NCBI GenBank assembly: GCA_026874595.1
Contig: CM049307.1
Location: 79,398,643-79,462,642, forward strand
Origin: Sipunculus nudus
Lineage: Eukaryota; Annelida; Sipuncula; Golfingiida; Sipunculidae
Reading direction: 5' to 3'
Length of the DNA stretch: 64,000 bases
Both the position numbers and the translations under genes were made by a program. The notes beneath the pieces were generated by a model. That model saw only the letters and a program-made list of their open reading frames with translations. It had not been told where the DNA came from and did no database searches. Shown piece after piece: positions 22,639 through 36,199 of this stretch; position 1 is the first letter of the stretch, and every line of letters starts with the position of its first letter.

Positions 22639-25133
22639 GTACAACATTCGATTCAATCTGGCTATATAGCTCAAAACCTCTCTCTCCCTAACACACACAC
22701 ACCCTCACACATAATCTTGCTTGTTGTATTAGCAACACATTCATACTTAAACAATCATTCTATTCCTTTCAGTGACAAGGAAAAAATAACCTTGTATTAG
22801 TCTGTATATGTTTCAGGCATTTTTAATTGTAAACAATTTTTTTTTGTGTTATTCTTTTCTAAAGCCAAACTCAGCTGTACAAAATCGGTTTACTTCGGCT
22901 TTATGAAACATCGGCGGCGCCTCCTGATAAACTCGGCTCGGCTTGTTCTTAGCTCTGCTGGCGGCGGCGTCTGGCTCTGGTTTATTTTTCATATACAAAA
23001 CACCTGCAAGTTCCGTTTTATGTGTTATAAATCATCAGTTTTATAGTGGTACATACTTTAAAAAACTTTGGTATAACTGATTGCCAAACAATGAAGCTAT
23101 TTAAAATCCACAATAACATCAACGGATCATCAAAAGGGATTAAAGGGGTATACATTGTAAAACAAATACAAAATAAACAGTGTGTACACTGCATTAATCA
23201 TGTGACCTGGTCAGTCATTGAAATGCAAACACCTCCTTATGAAATACCTGTAGTGTATATGTGTATGTATTTCAAACCGTACGAATTAATATTTTACCAA
23301 ACTATTTTGTTTTATATTATATGCAATGTGATGCTGCATTCAGGTGTTTTTAATCTCCAAGTTAAAAATCCAATCCTGTTACCTGCTTTTTTAATTCAGC
23401 AACATTTTACTAGTCCTTTTATCCGAGCCATAATCAACCTAGCTTTTTAACTAAACCATGTGGCAACAAATGGTATTATACAGTGTTATACTTTATCTTT
23501 TATACATTATTAAAATATGGATGTGTTAATATCAGAACTGGAAAAATATTAAGTGTATGTATATACCTTGACAACACAAGAACATGGAAAATCATTTCAA
23601 GCGTTGACGGTTGCCCAGACACTACCATATTTATTTTTAATAGAATACATATACAAAGACAAGCACGCAGTTTACAAATACATGTATGTATATATTTAAT
23701 GTTAGAGTCTAGAGCCTAGCCTAAAATACGCTCTTTACAAAGCGCTTTACCTATAGGCCTATACTACCTATATCATAAGCGCTGTTTGTTTTGACATCGT
23801 ATCCTGAATCGCTACACCACAGGGGAGCACTATATTTTGATTCAATCAGATTAGACCCCGTACTGGAAGACACGACCTTTATGTGCAAACGCTTTACCAG
23901 CCAAACGAGGAATACACGGAGTCAATGTTGTTCATTTCTTTTTAGTGACAGCTCATCGGCCCAGCAACCGTTTGAACAGGCCACAGGCTCAGAGAGGATG
24001 GCCCCACATGTGGTTTGCACCGGTCCTTGGGCACATAGGATGCCCGGCCGGTGAGCTGTTATTCAAACGAAATGTAACAACATAGGCTCCGTGCACACCT
24101 CGCTGACTGTTTTCAGTTTTTCAGACAACAGATACATGGCGAAGCTAACATAGTCGTAATGTCATAATCGAATCGGTCGATGATGCGAGAATGCAGAGGG
24201 AGCAATTAAAATTCGACTTTTCTTTACTAAGTGTAACCATAATAATGTCATGAAGCGGCGCTTCAGCGCAGCTATGGGCGGAGCCAGGATGCCTGTCGAG
24301 TGTTTGTTAGTTGGCATCTGCTTGTCACATCATACGCACGTTTTCAGCAGACAACCACCCGCCACCTGGTGTCCAAGTGTATCATAAACGGTCAAACCAG
24401 GCAGCGGGAAAATCAGTTGCTTCTTTAGAAGCGCAAGATTTCCGCTGCCTCGGGAGCGTAAGCCTAAAACCAGGTAGATACTTGCACACTACACAATCTG
24501 ATGCCTTTCTTTTTAAATAGTAAATATTTACACTCTTATATTGGAACTATAGATATGGACATTATACATGGGTAAAATTGAAGAATATAAAAAAAGTTCC
24601 AATTAAAAAAATGACAGGGGGAGGGTAGGGTTAGAGCAAAATATAGATTTTAATTTCATATGTAAAATAATACAAAATTTTACATCTTTTTATTTGGCTT
24701 TATCATACAGACACATTGAGTCCATCTTCTAAAATCATCTCTGCAGTTTGAGTCCACTCTATCCATGGAACAGGCCGACTCCCAGAGGAAAACGGGCTCA
24801 CTTGATAAAATTTTGACTTCAGTCCTGAGTACGTTCTCCGTCTGCCATTCAATCATAATAATATGGCTACAGTGGTCTCTGGATGATTACAGCAGTTCTG
24901 TCAGTGCTTATGAAGCTTTCACTAATTAAGATTAACGCCTACAGTGGCGCCCTGCAAGTAACCAGCATTCAGGGTAACGTCACCTGGGATCATCTGTCAA
25001 ACCGAGCGAGCCAACGGGAATGTGACACGGCGCTTTCATGTACAGATTACCTAATCGCTGAAGCGGTCAAAAATCGTGAGAGTGATCTAAGTAAATCCGA
25101 TACACCGTGAAACCGACTGCAATAAATTCCCTG

Positions 25134-25195
<62 letters not shown>

Positions 25196-26029
25196 TGTCG
25201 ATGTTTGTACATCATCCATGGACTTTATATATATATATATATATATATATTCAGTGGAACATCTCCTTACGGGCACCTCTGTACTAAGGCCACCTCCTAT
25301 TTACAACCACTTACGGACAGTCCTTTGAAAGTAGGTCCCGAAATCTATGACCTTCCTACTAAAGGCACCTCTCTGTTGCGGGCAAAATGTCAGGTCCGAG
25401 ATATATATATATATACACACATGTTACGTATCCTGGACAATAAACTACAGATACAATGATTGTCATTGCTGTTTGTGTGTTGACTAAGAGAGCCTTTAGT
25501 TCTTTTATAATGTAATGTTAAGCCAGAAATCACGAACAAACAATATGGCTTGGGACTGTATTGCAACAACCGGTCCTTATTTTCTGTACATACTACATTG
25601 TTGGTTTCGTATATTAATTTCGTAAAATCACAGGCAAAAATAACTTAACACATTTGTAATGGTAGAAGTTATCCACGGCTATCGGGAATGGATAACTGGG
25701 TGTGCCGCCAGAAAAAAAAATCTTAAACAATTACCTCAATGACTGGACAAATACATAAAATTCTATTTAAGCACATTTAGTCAATAATAACTGAAATGAA
25801 TGTCGTATGTTATAAATCAGTTTATGAATTTTTCGTTCATTTTTTACAGTTACCCGGAAATTGAGAATTAAGCGCCAGATCGACCCGATATCAAAGAGGA
25901 ATTTCAAGTTCACCACAACGAGGGTATGATCATTATCCCCCCCCCCCCATTACTTCAACATCAGATTTTTTTTTTACATGTCACGAACGCTATAATAATT
26001 CAACTGAGTTTTCACGTCTGTTATATTGA

Positions 26030-26095
<66 letters not shown>

Positions 26096-28244
26096 TTAAA
26101 ATATTTATTATAATTGTTGCGGCATCGTTGCCCCCATTGTGTTAAACATTTCACAAGTGTTCGTTCATAGGATCCGCAATCCTCAGACGATCATTACATG
26201 CAATGCGCATCCATTTATTAATACGATGAACACCAGATTGCGTTATCTCTTTGTTAACAGGATGAACGCCAGATGTCGTTATGTATTTGATAACAGAATG
26301 AACTCCAGATGGCGTTAACCTAGTCTCTCCAACAGACGCCAGGTGCCGCTACCGCTCTTGCACCAGTACGTCTGTTATTGGACGCCATTTTTCTTAGGAA
26401 CGGAAGTGTTGTTTGGCATGCGTAAGGAATCCCCCTACTATACCACCCTTGCAATAGACAAGCCAAAGTGGATTATTTTTGCCACACAACCAAACAATAT
26501 TGTTTACTTGTCTTTATTGGGGTCTGCCGGGTTAGTGCAAGGGCGACATCCATTCTGGATTCACCTCAAGATGCTATGGGGGGTATCCTTGCGCATGCCC
26601 AACGGCACTTCCGTTTTTTAAGATTCTTGAAAAAGTGGCGTCCAATAACAGACGTACTGGTGCAAGAGCGGTAGCGGCACCTGGCGTCTGTTGGAGAGAC
26701 TAGGCGTTAACCATTCGTTAATCGGATGAACAGCAGGTGCCGTTATCTATTTGTTAATAGGATGAACACCAGGTGGCGTTATCCATTTATTAATACGATC
26801 GACACCAGGTGGTGTTATCCATTTGTTCATATGATGGAAACTGGGTGGCGTCAACTTCCGTACTGGGTCAAAGGTCTATTGAGCCTATGATAGGACCCTG
26901 CCATTTGATACGGACTTAAGCATGTTTGACTTGATATTTGACGCAGTCATCTCCTCACTTGGGTGATCAGTAAACAGAAACAACATGTGACACTCGATCC
27001 TTAGGGATTCATGTCTTATTTCAGCAGGCAATAATGGTTAACCTCCCAATTTATGCAGGTAATCCTTTTGCATAATTTTGAAAAGACCACAACAAATGTC
27101 CCTGCACTATCATTTTTGTCTGCAACGGTTCTGGCAGCAGTTGTATCACGTTAACTATTAATGGTAGCATGTACACAAGTTTCTGTTTATATTTACAACA
27201 CCGCGTCACAGATATTATCACGCAAATAGGTCCGCAGGTTTATCAATATAAAAAATATGTTTCACGGACAAGTGCCGTGTTTTTTGTTATAGTTTAAATG
27301 GATTGTGTCGAAGTGTCCTTTATATTTGCTATTTGTCTGAATTATTGTCATTTTCAATTGCGTGTGATATAGTTTGCATCGACTGGATATCGTACCCTGT
27401 GCACATTGAATGGCAAGAGATCTATCCCCTTTATAGACGAGATCTCGCTTGAGGAGAATGCGGGTGGCGTTGTCCATTTTATTAATAAAAGGAATCAAAA
27501 TGATTTGTTAAAATAATGAATATTTATGAAGCTGTTGATAGCTTTCATAGATTGATCACCTTCGTGAAGACTTTTTATTTTTATAATGAAAAGCTATTTG
27601 CAGCAGATTTATTCTTTAATCAACACCAGAGAACGTCGATAGTTAGAAAGTCGTTTGTTAGAATGAACACAAAATGGAGTTTATGTTTCTTTTATGTGAA
27701 ATGAACAACCGACCATGAAGATGTTCCGAACTATTTAAACCGATCTATTCCACGAATGCTCCGTTAAGATGTATCTCTGATAAGCAGTGCCTGCCATTAA
27801 CTATATATTGTTTGTCTGTTTTCATCAGGCTGAACCTTACTTCATGACTAAATCACCTGCGCGGAGTTACCGAGGAAAGGAAGTGCCACTTTCACAGTGC
27901 TATGGATTCATTCCCGATCTGATTCGGGAACTGTCGGACGAGATCGGCTTTACATATTCCTTCCAGATAGTTTCTGATGGCAGATATGGCCAAAGACTAA
28001 GGAACAGCACCAAATGGGACGGCATGATCGGGGAAGTCATTGACGGGGTAAAGTCCGATATATATTTGGAGATATGTTCATACTTCATATGTAAGAGTAT
28101 ATATCTCTGTTTTATTATCTCTCATTTAATACAGAGTAGAGATAGACCGACAAAGAGAGAGAGAGAGAAAAAAAGAGAATATTGAATAATAACGAGAAGT
28201 GGCAGACACACACAAGAAGAAACAGACACACAGAGACAGTGTTT

Positions 28245-28310
<66 letters not shown>

Positions 28311-31300
28311 TTTTCATGGATATGACGACAGTCCTGTATTGTTGACTGTTTCTGTCAGAAAGCGGACATCGCTGCTGCTCCACTGACTGTCACAGCTGAG
28401 CGAGAAAAATTCGTTAACTTTATCCGTCCGTTTGAGAACTTCGGCCTGACAGTTCTTGTACAGAAGAAAGCCTTCATGGGCCATTCAAAGACCTTCCCGA
28501 TTGGCCTTGATATTTTCAGGCCACTCATGCCGGAAGTGTATGGACTGGTAATCCTTGCCACTGTAACAGTGAGTCTTTATCATTTTTTTTGTTAAAAGCG
28601 TAACACAGGGTACCAATTTTAATGAACAGTCAGATATTATATAATGCCAGGCATTGCAATTATCCTTCCACACGAATTTATGCTCAAACATGATCCAATA
28701 TCAGAAAAATAATAATGACATATATTTTTGTAAGGTGATGTTTGCGGTTGTTTCAAACAAACTTGATTTAAATTTACACGTCCTGCATATCTTGACTAGT
28801 TATTTGGAATTCTGGAATTTGGAAATCTAGTTAACAAATCGTCTTGCACAAGGTATTCACTCTCTGAATGTTGTGTGTTTATTCTTCCGGATAGTGGTGA
28901 TGATGATGATGTTGGTGATTATTATTTATTATTACTATTACTGCTCTTATTTTTTTCTTTCTTTTTCTTAGTCTTATTCCACTTATTATCATCTACAGAC
29001 TGCGATTCTGCTCTGGATAATGAACCGGTTTAACCCCTACGAATGGGCAGGCCGCTGCAGGATAGGACTTGCAGATCGCGAAGAGGCGGAGCAGTTCAAT
29101 ATACGTGGCTCCCTCTGGTTTATATTTACAACACTACAGAGGCAAGGTGAGTTGTTTTAGTGGTATTCTTTATTAAAGTGATAAGTACATTTAGATACAT
29201 ATAATACATATCAGTGCAACTGGTTTCATGGGCCTATTAGTCACAACTTATTTTGTATCAGATTAAGTGATTCGCATACACTAGACATACAATTGCTTGT
29301 TCCTTATTTCATAATATTGCAAAGACATTTTGCTCGTTTCTAGTTAAATTTTTTTCACAACCAAGATATTTTATCATTTTCTGTTAGAGTAGATGTTGAC
29401 CAGTTTGTACCAGAAAATAATATATGACGCTTTTGCTCATAAAAAGGACAATGAAAAGGGAAGTGAACTCATTTTTAATACACTAGTTACATTTAAAACA
29501 GACTTTGTTCCATATTAAAGAGACAAAATCTGCCTGCTTCAATTGCCAAAGTTAATACACCCATTCTAAACTGAGCCAAACAGGATCTTTCTGTTTCACA
29601 AAGGATTGACCTTAAATATATTTCAGTACTGAATGGATTTTTGTACAGCCTATAATTCCTACGTTTCGATAACAGTATTGCTCTCCATTCAACAATCATA
29701 ACATGTACTATTTTATTGTTTATTTTAGTCACTGAACATTGTTTTATTATCAAAACTTGTTTTACACCCACAATCTTCAAAATTTATTTTATTGGAACTC
29801 TAGTGGTTTTCTAATAAAGCATAATTCCATAAAAATATATAAAATAATTTTTAGTCATCGGATTTGATAATCCTTTTCCAAAATATCACCATATTCATAA
29901 TAAACAGGTATTTACAGAGTATTCAACCTATTCCGGAGCATATCTGTTTATTCCCCCCAAAATATTCTGCCCTTTCACGTTTGAACATTTCTTATCTGGG
30001 ACATTTATCGCCACAATATAATACTGAACCATATTCTATAATTTGCAGTAACAAGCACGAAGAAGATTTTTCTAAACTTTAAGTGGGCCCAATCACATAT
30101 AAATCATGTTGAATAAACACGAAAAATAGCTTCTTCCCTTAAAAATAAATTTGTACCTGCCAAAATATTCCCCTGAAACCGTTTGCTGACTCCTGTAAAC
30201 GACCGAGGCGCAATCACATCTATCAAAAAATACAATATTGGGGAAGTAAGCTCCAGGCAAGATTTATTTTCCCTAAATCCATTATTCTTCTCAACTAAGA
30301 TCTCATGAACATCGAAGTATTTCATAAGACGTCTATTAAAATGCTCCGATAGACCTTTGCCTCACAGCATTAGAAACTGACACCCCTATAATTCATTGTC
30401 ACCCTAGGGTCATCGGCACTAGGCTTCAAGATCGGAAATATCATTGAATCAATCCATACGAAAGGAACCTTTCCATAATCATATATTATATCAAAGAAAC
30501 CGATCATTTACGTGAGACTAATTTATACCCGCATAGACTTTTTTTCAAAATCAGATTTTCATTTGACACTCACATTAATCAAGACACTTACCTTGTCATA
30601 TACAATATTATCGCCAACGTCATACAACTTTAACAGAATGCGATTCTAACCTGAAGGACCCAATCGTTAATATTTTGCCAAAATAGCTAAGAACTGTGTA
30701 ACTGTAACTCCTCAATCCTAAATATTATGTCCCTATGGTATTGTCTCTCATAATATCTGAATTTTCTTACTGTAACTCCTGAATCCTAAACATTTTTTCC
30801 TTATGGTATTGTCTCTCATAATATCTGAATATTCTAACTGGAACTCCTCAATCCTAAACATTTTGTCCTTATGGTATTGTCTCTCATAATATCTTAATTT
30901 TATAACTGTAACTCCTCAATGCTAAACAGTTTGTCCCTATGGTATTGTCTCTCATAATATCTGAATTTTCTAGTTGTAACTCCTCAATCCTAAATAATTT
31001 GTCCCTGTGGTATTGTCTCTCAATATATATTTGATTTAAACAACAATATTTTCTTAAAAGCTTATACAGTTTCTATCTGCTGTTTTCCAGCACTAACAGA
31101 TTTTTTATATTCCTTTTCAGTTTTTCTTTGATCTTCAAACGATGCATCTATTTCATAATTACAAAAAGGTTTCACTCTCCGTTTGTCCTATACTATCAAT
31201 GCATAACAGAAGGTCATTCATTTCATCAATAACTGGACGTTCTTACTAGTTCGTGCCGACTCTTTTCGTAACGTGAGCGTAGCCCTGCATTTTAGTTTGA

Positions 31301-33259
31301 GTCGACTCGAAACATTTTGGCCGCTGCTGCAAATTTTCAAATTTCGTAAGTCATATGCTACTCAGAAGCTCATAATGCATCCAAAGATCAGTTCTTGGAA
31401 GTGGAAACGCCCCTTAAGGAGCCATTCAAGAACTACCAGATGCATACACACGTAATTTAAAAATTATACTTCGTTTATTTTGCCACATCTTCCCCTCAAA
31501 TTATATGAACGGGATTTGATGAGTTTTTCCTTCAGGTTAGGGTAATATCCCAGGAAAAATCAATTGATTTTAGGTAGTGGGGTCGATGCACAGTATTTTT
31601 ATTTGAATGGATTCTTTTTCATTGTTACGCATTTATTGGTACAAGAGACTGGTTTTGTGAAGTCACCAGTTCACTGATTTGGTGAACCGTTACAACGTGT
31701 GATGCCACCTGTTACCTGGGCTAGTACACCGTTACAAGGTGTGACGTCACCTGTTACCTGGGTTGGTGTTTCGTTAGGTGTGCACGGGAACACATGACAG
31801 TTTAATTACAGGAGACTGGCGGAGAAATCCATATAGGATCCAACTACAGTTCAACTTTATTATGATCCCGCATGAAAAGTGGTGCCCAGTATTGATCACA
31901 TTGTCCGTCCGTCTTTCCGTCTGTAAGTCAGTAACGCTTCCTTGCAATTTTCCTCACAATCCCCAGAAAACAATATATATAAAAAAAACCTGTCAAAAGT
32001 CCAATATGGTTGCCACAGAATAATCGATAATTTTCTTCCGCATTTTTTCGGAGGGGCTATGTTCGACCTTTCTTAAATTCATGGGGGCAATTTGTGCCTA
32101 CAAAGGCTCGAGCCGTATCAAATTCCAAACCTGCCTAATATCCTGTATGGCAGCCAGAAAACAATCACTGATTTTCTCCTACGAAAATTTGACAGAACAT
32201 TGACACCGATGAGGGGTCAGTGCTTTCAAATTTCAGACCGACCCCAGGGGCGGATCCAGGATTTAGGAAAAGGGGGGGTCCAACCCAGGAGGACTAATGA
32301 AATTCCTTAAAAAAAAGGTCATCAGGTTTGGAAAAGGGGGGGTCCAGGCCGCAAAATTACGTCCAAAACCCCTTAAAAAAGGTTGCTTCGGGTGAAAAAG
32401 GGGGGGTCCGGACCCCCTGGACCCCCCTACGCTTCTGGACCCTGTTGAATCAAATATGGCTGCCATTAAAGGATATGGCATTCGCGGGGCCCTAATTGAG
32501 GACCTGAAAGTTCCTGAACCTTAAGTTTACATTATCATATTGGAGCATGGTGGTGTAACGCAGTGCTAGATTTTCAAACACAAGATTATATGTTAGCTCC
32601 CCGCTTGTTCTCGGCGATGGAAATATAGGTAACTTAAAATGTGGTCATGGCAACGGAACTAGCCCCATCGCACCCTAAGTGTTATTAGTTAATACGCATA
32701 TATTTCATTAAACTTGACTTGGTTTCCTTGTTTGTTTATCGCTCGAATTTGGAGCGGTCTTTCATCTGAGTGAACTATTATTCGATGGCGCAACATCTGT
32801 TGTTCACTTTCAAACTTTACATGAGCTTTGCGTGCTCAGTTGCGTCAATGCAGGAAGCAAATTCTCAGAAGCAAATGCCGAAGCACAACTCAGGTGTGAA
32901 CTGCTTAATTCTAGGTCTGCCAACACATCAAAACCTTATTCCATATATGTTTGTCGGACGTGTACCAGGCCCTTACATGCCCAGACTGGGCACACCCCTA
33001 CCCAAACCTTGTCTTACAGTCTGTGACCAAAAAGGGACTTAAAATTTGATCTTATTGCACCCACGTACAACATAAGTTTGTTGAAGTCATTTGTTAGAGC
33101 AATATTTTAGCTTTCATATGGAACCGTATGTCGCTTTATAGCATTACTTTTAAGGGAGTCACATGCAATTTTACAAAATTACACCTTGATTTCATTAAGT
33201 TGCTAACAGTATATTATACCATGAACAGCCATAAACAACAGCCATGAACAAGTCATTTC

Positions 33260-33293
<34 letters not shown>

Positions 33294-36142
33294 CACAGAA
33301 ATCGGAATAAAGTGATAGAAAGCGATTTGTAACATAAACATTATATATAATAGCGATAATTATTAATTACATGATTAAATGCCTTCTTCAAGTTAAATCC
33401 ATGAACTTATGTGAATATCAGTAACATTTAACTCTTAAAAACTGAAAAAAACTGGAAAAAATAGCATATTGGAACTATATGTTCTAAAATCTCGGGTCTT
33501 AATCAAAATAACTGTAAAACTTAAATGTTTTACAGTCATACATTCAATTTAGGAATTTCAATTAAAGATTTCAGTTAAACCATTAACAGTGAATGATTTG
33601 TAAAGCTAGCGTACCTTTCGATTGATACAGCTTTGCCGTACGTTATACCTGGTAACAGACAATATAAAACCACTCTGAGAGTTGATTCTCCTAGATCTGC
33701 AAGAACACAGATCGACTGAGAGGGTAACCTGAACATAATATGTATCGATATGGGGTTTCATTTTTAGTTGTTCTACATCAGAACTGAGACAGGCCCCAAC
33801 TCAGTCATGCACGCTACATAAGGGAAATCATCTGCAGCCCGACCCTCAACCAGGGTCGTACATAATGAAAAGAAAAACACAAAAATTCTGAACCGTTTAG
33901 ACTGGATAATTTACTGTGATGGAAAGACCAAATAGTGTATGACATTTTGGTGGTTAAATAACATCTTCATATAACGCAGTATTTAAGATACCTGCCTAGA
34001 ATATATGACATGTCTGGCGTATTATCTTGTCTCTAATAGTGCTAACCCCCTTACATGGGTCCTCCGTTCACATGTATAACGATGGAGGACTTAAGGGAGT
34101 TTCGAAGCGCACACTCAAGTAGTGTGTTTTATGATTTCTTAAATAAAGCCACATTTGACCTTTTGCGTGTATTATGTGCACAGAAAAATCTTGTTTTCTG
34201 TCATTCCGTTCCTCGTTTGCGCGAGTGCCTGCAGTTATAAATGGTCCACTTGTCCACGACTTTGCATGGATGTAACTTGTACAAGGAATGTCAACTCGTG
34301 ACCACGACAATATTTTTAGGAGATAAAAAACTCACGATCTCTGGCAGAATAGTATGGTTCGGCTTTATAATAACATTTTTTTTTTAATGTGGGCAGACCA
34401 TTCAACTATTTAGGTGATTTAAAACTAAATTGTCAGGTTGGTTATCTTTTGAAGAAATCCTTCATGCTGATGGAACGTCTTATACACGAGCGATTCGTGT
34501 TTGCTTTACTATCCGTTTCGCGAATATCGGGAATTTGAAATCAGCGTAAATATAAAGCTAGGCACAGTAGCATAACATTACAGGGTTCTAATATTAGAAT
34601 TTGATTATTATTATTTTATTATTTGGTCTTTTAAGGAATGAATTGTTTCTTTTGAGTTCCAACATATTGCAGGATACGACCGTGCCCCACGGGCCTTGGC
34701 TTCTAAACTGATCGCATGCTTCTGGTTTGTGTTTGTGACGGTGGCGCTGATCACCTACACCGGAAGTCTGATGAACCATTTATACTGGGCCAGTCACGGG
34801 CATGGCGTCCATACGATCAAACCACCATTCCGTGACCTGGAGCATCTCGTCACCTCAGGCACCTACGACTACGGTGCATTAAAAGTAAGCGTATACTTCA
34901 TTATACGGTAAGTAATCCTCATTAATCCGAACTATAACAAATCGACAGGAAAGCTTGAAAATCCACTCTTCAATCCAGAAAGACATCCGTAAATAGTCGT
35001 AAATCATGAATTCTTGCTCAACTGATGTTGGTCATCGTGATTTTTACAGCGTCTGTCCTTCCGTTAATAGGACTCAAATTGTTACCGCTGGACATAGAAA
35101 CATCTGACATAAATCCAAAGAGGTCTTTCTTTACCAGCAGTTTTAAAACTGCCAAATAACGGCAAATTGCATCATTTTCCCTGCTATGGTTCCATCTAGC
35201 GCCCTGGCACCTGGTATGTATGACTTGAATTGGTTCCTCAGGACTGGTGGCGCCACCAGTATATTTTCTATTTTTACCTATGCTACCTATATTTTGAGGG
35301 CAGTTAATTGCCAGCTTTCGTATCAGTTTCTTAACTTTGGTTTATTCTACTCTCCTGAAACTTTGTATGCTTCTTTTTCATGACTAGTTTAATCCGGTAA
35401 TAATGACTTACGGCGCCATCTGTAATTTTGTATATTCACGCAATGTATTTTTCAGACTACCATATTATAAAAATTGTGCTATTTTTCAATTGTGGTCTCA
35501 TGCATATTTTATGCTCTGAAATTCCGATGTGCTACAAGGCATAAGTCACACCTGTATCTATAAACACATTACTTACGTGCCAGGGAGGTCCTGAAAAAAA
35601 GTCTCCTTGGAAACCTTAAATTAAATCTCGGCGTCCTGTACAGCCAAATTATCATATTGACTATTTAATTTTCAATCATGTCTAATATTTTAATCACTTG
35701 CGCTGAATCTTACCAATTGTGCACGTAGTAGGCCATAACCCACGTTTACCTCTACATGGGTTATCATGACCTTATTGCAAAATTAACATATAAGGTGCAC
35801 TCATTTATAACTTTTATGACGAAGTTGGACATCCAAAAATCATTGATTCGACCAACTGAGTAAACTCCTATTCAGAAATTTTTTGAACATACGAACATTA
35901 TTGCTATCACCCTTTTATAACTTTGATTTAAGGTTTCTACTTCATTTTCAGCGAGACATCTGCACAAAGGCGAGAGGACAATGATAATATAACCTTTTTT
36001 TTATGAAACATTTACATATTTCAATATATAACAGATATATCGATTTAAATCCAACATAAGTGAGGTATATGACGGTATAGAAAGGAACAATCATATTATT
36101 AATGATAATGTGCGTGATTATAATCCTACATTTCCTGATTCA

Positions 36143-36199
<57 letters not shown>

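Noticed and set aside
22184-22800. Two long overlapping plus-strand frames (161 and 113 codons)
   Set aside because: They run through the TRIM LTRs and a (TA)n tract; tyrosine-isoleucine runs and LTR duplication explain them.
28126-28383. Ser/Leu and Thr/His-rich minus-strand frame
   Set aside because: Produced by the (GT)n(GA)n microsatellite in receptor intron 3.
30701-31025. CRISPR-like regular array
   Set aside because: The whole 68-bp unit repeats with no distinct spacers, in an intron of an animal gene; it is a simple tandem repeat.
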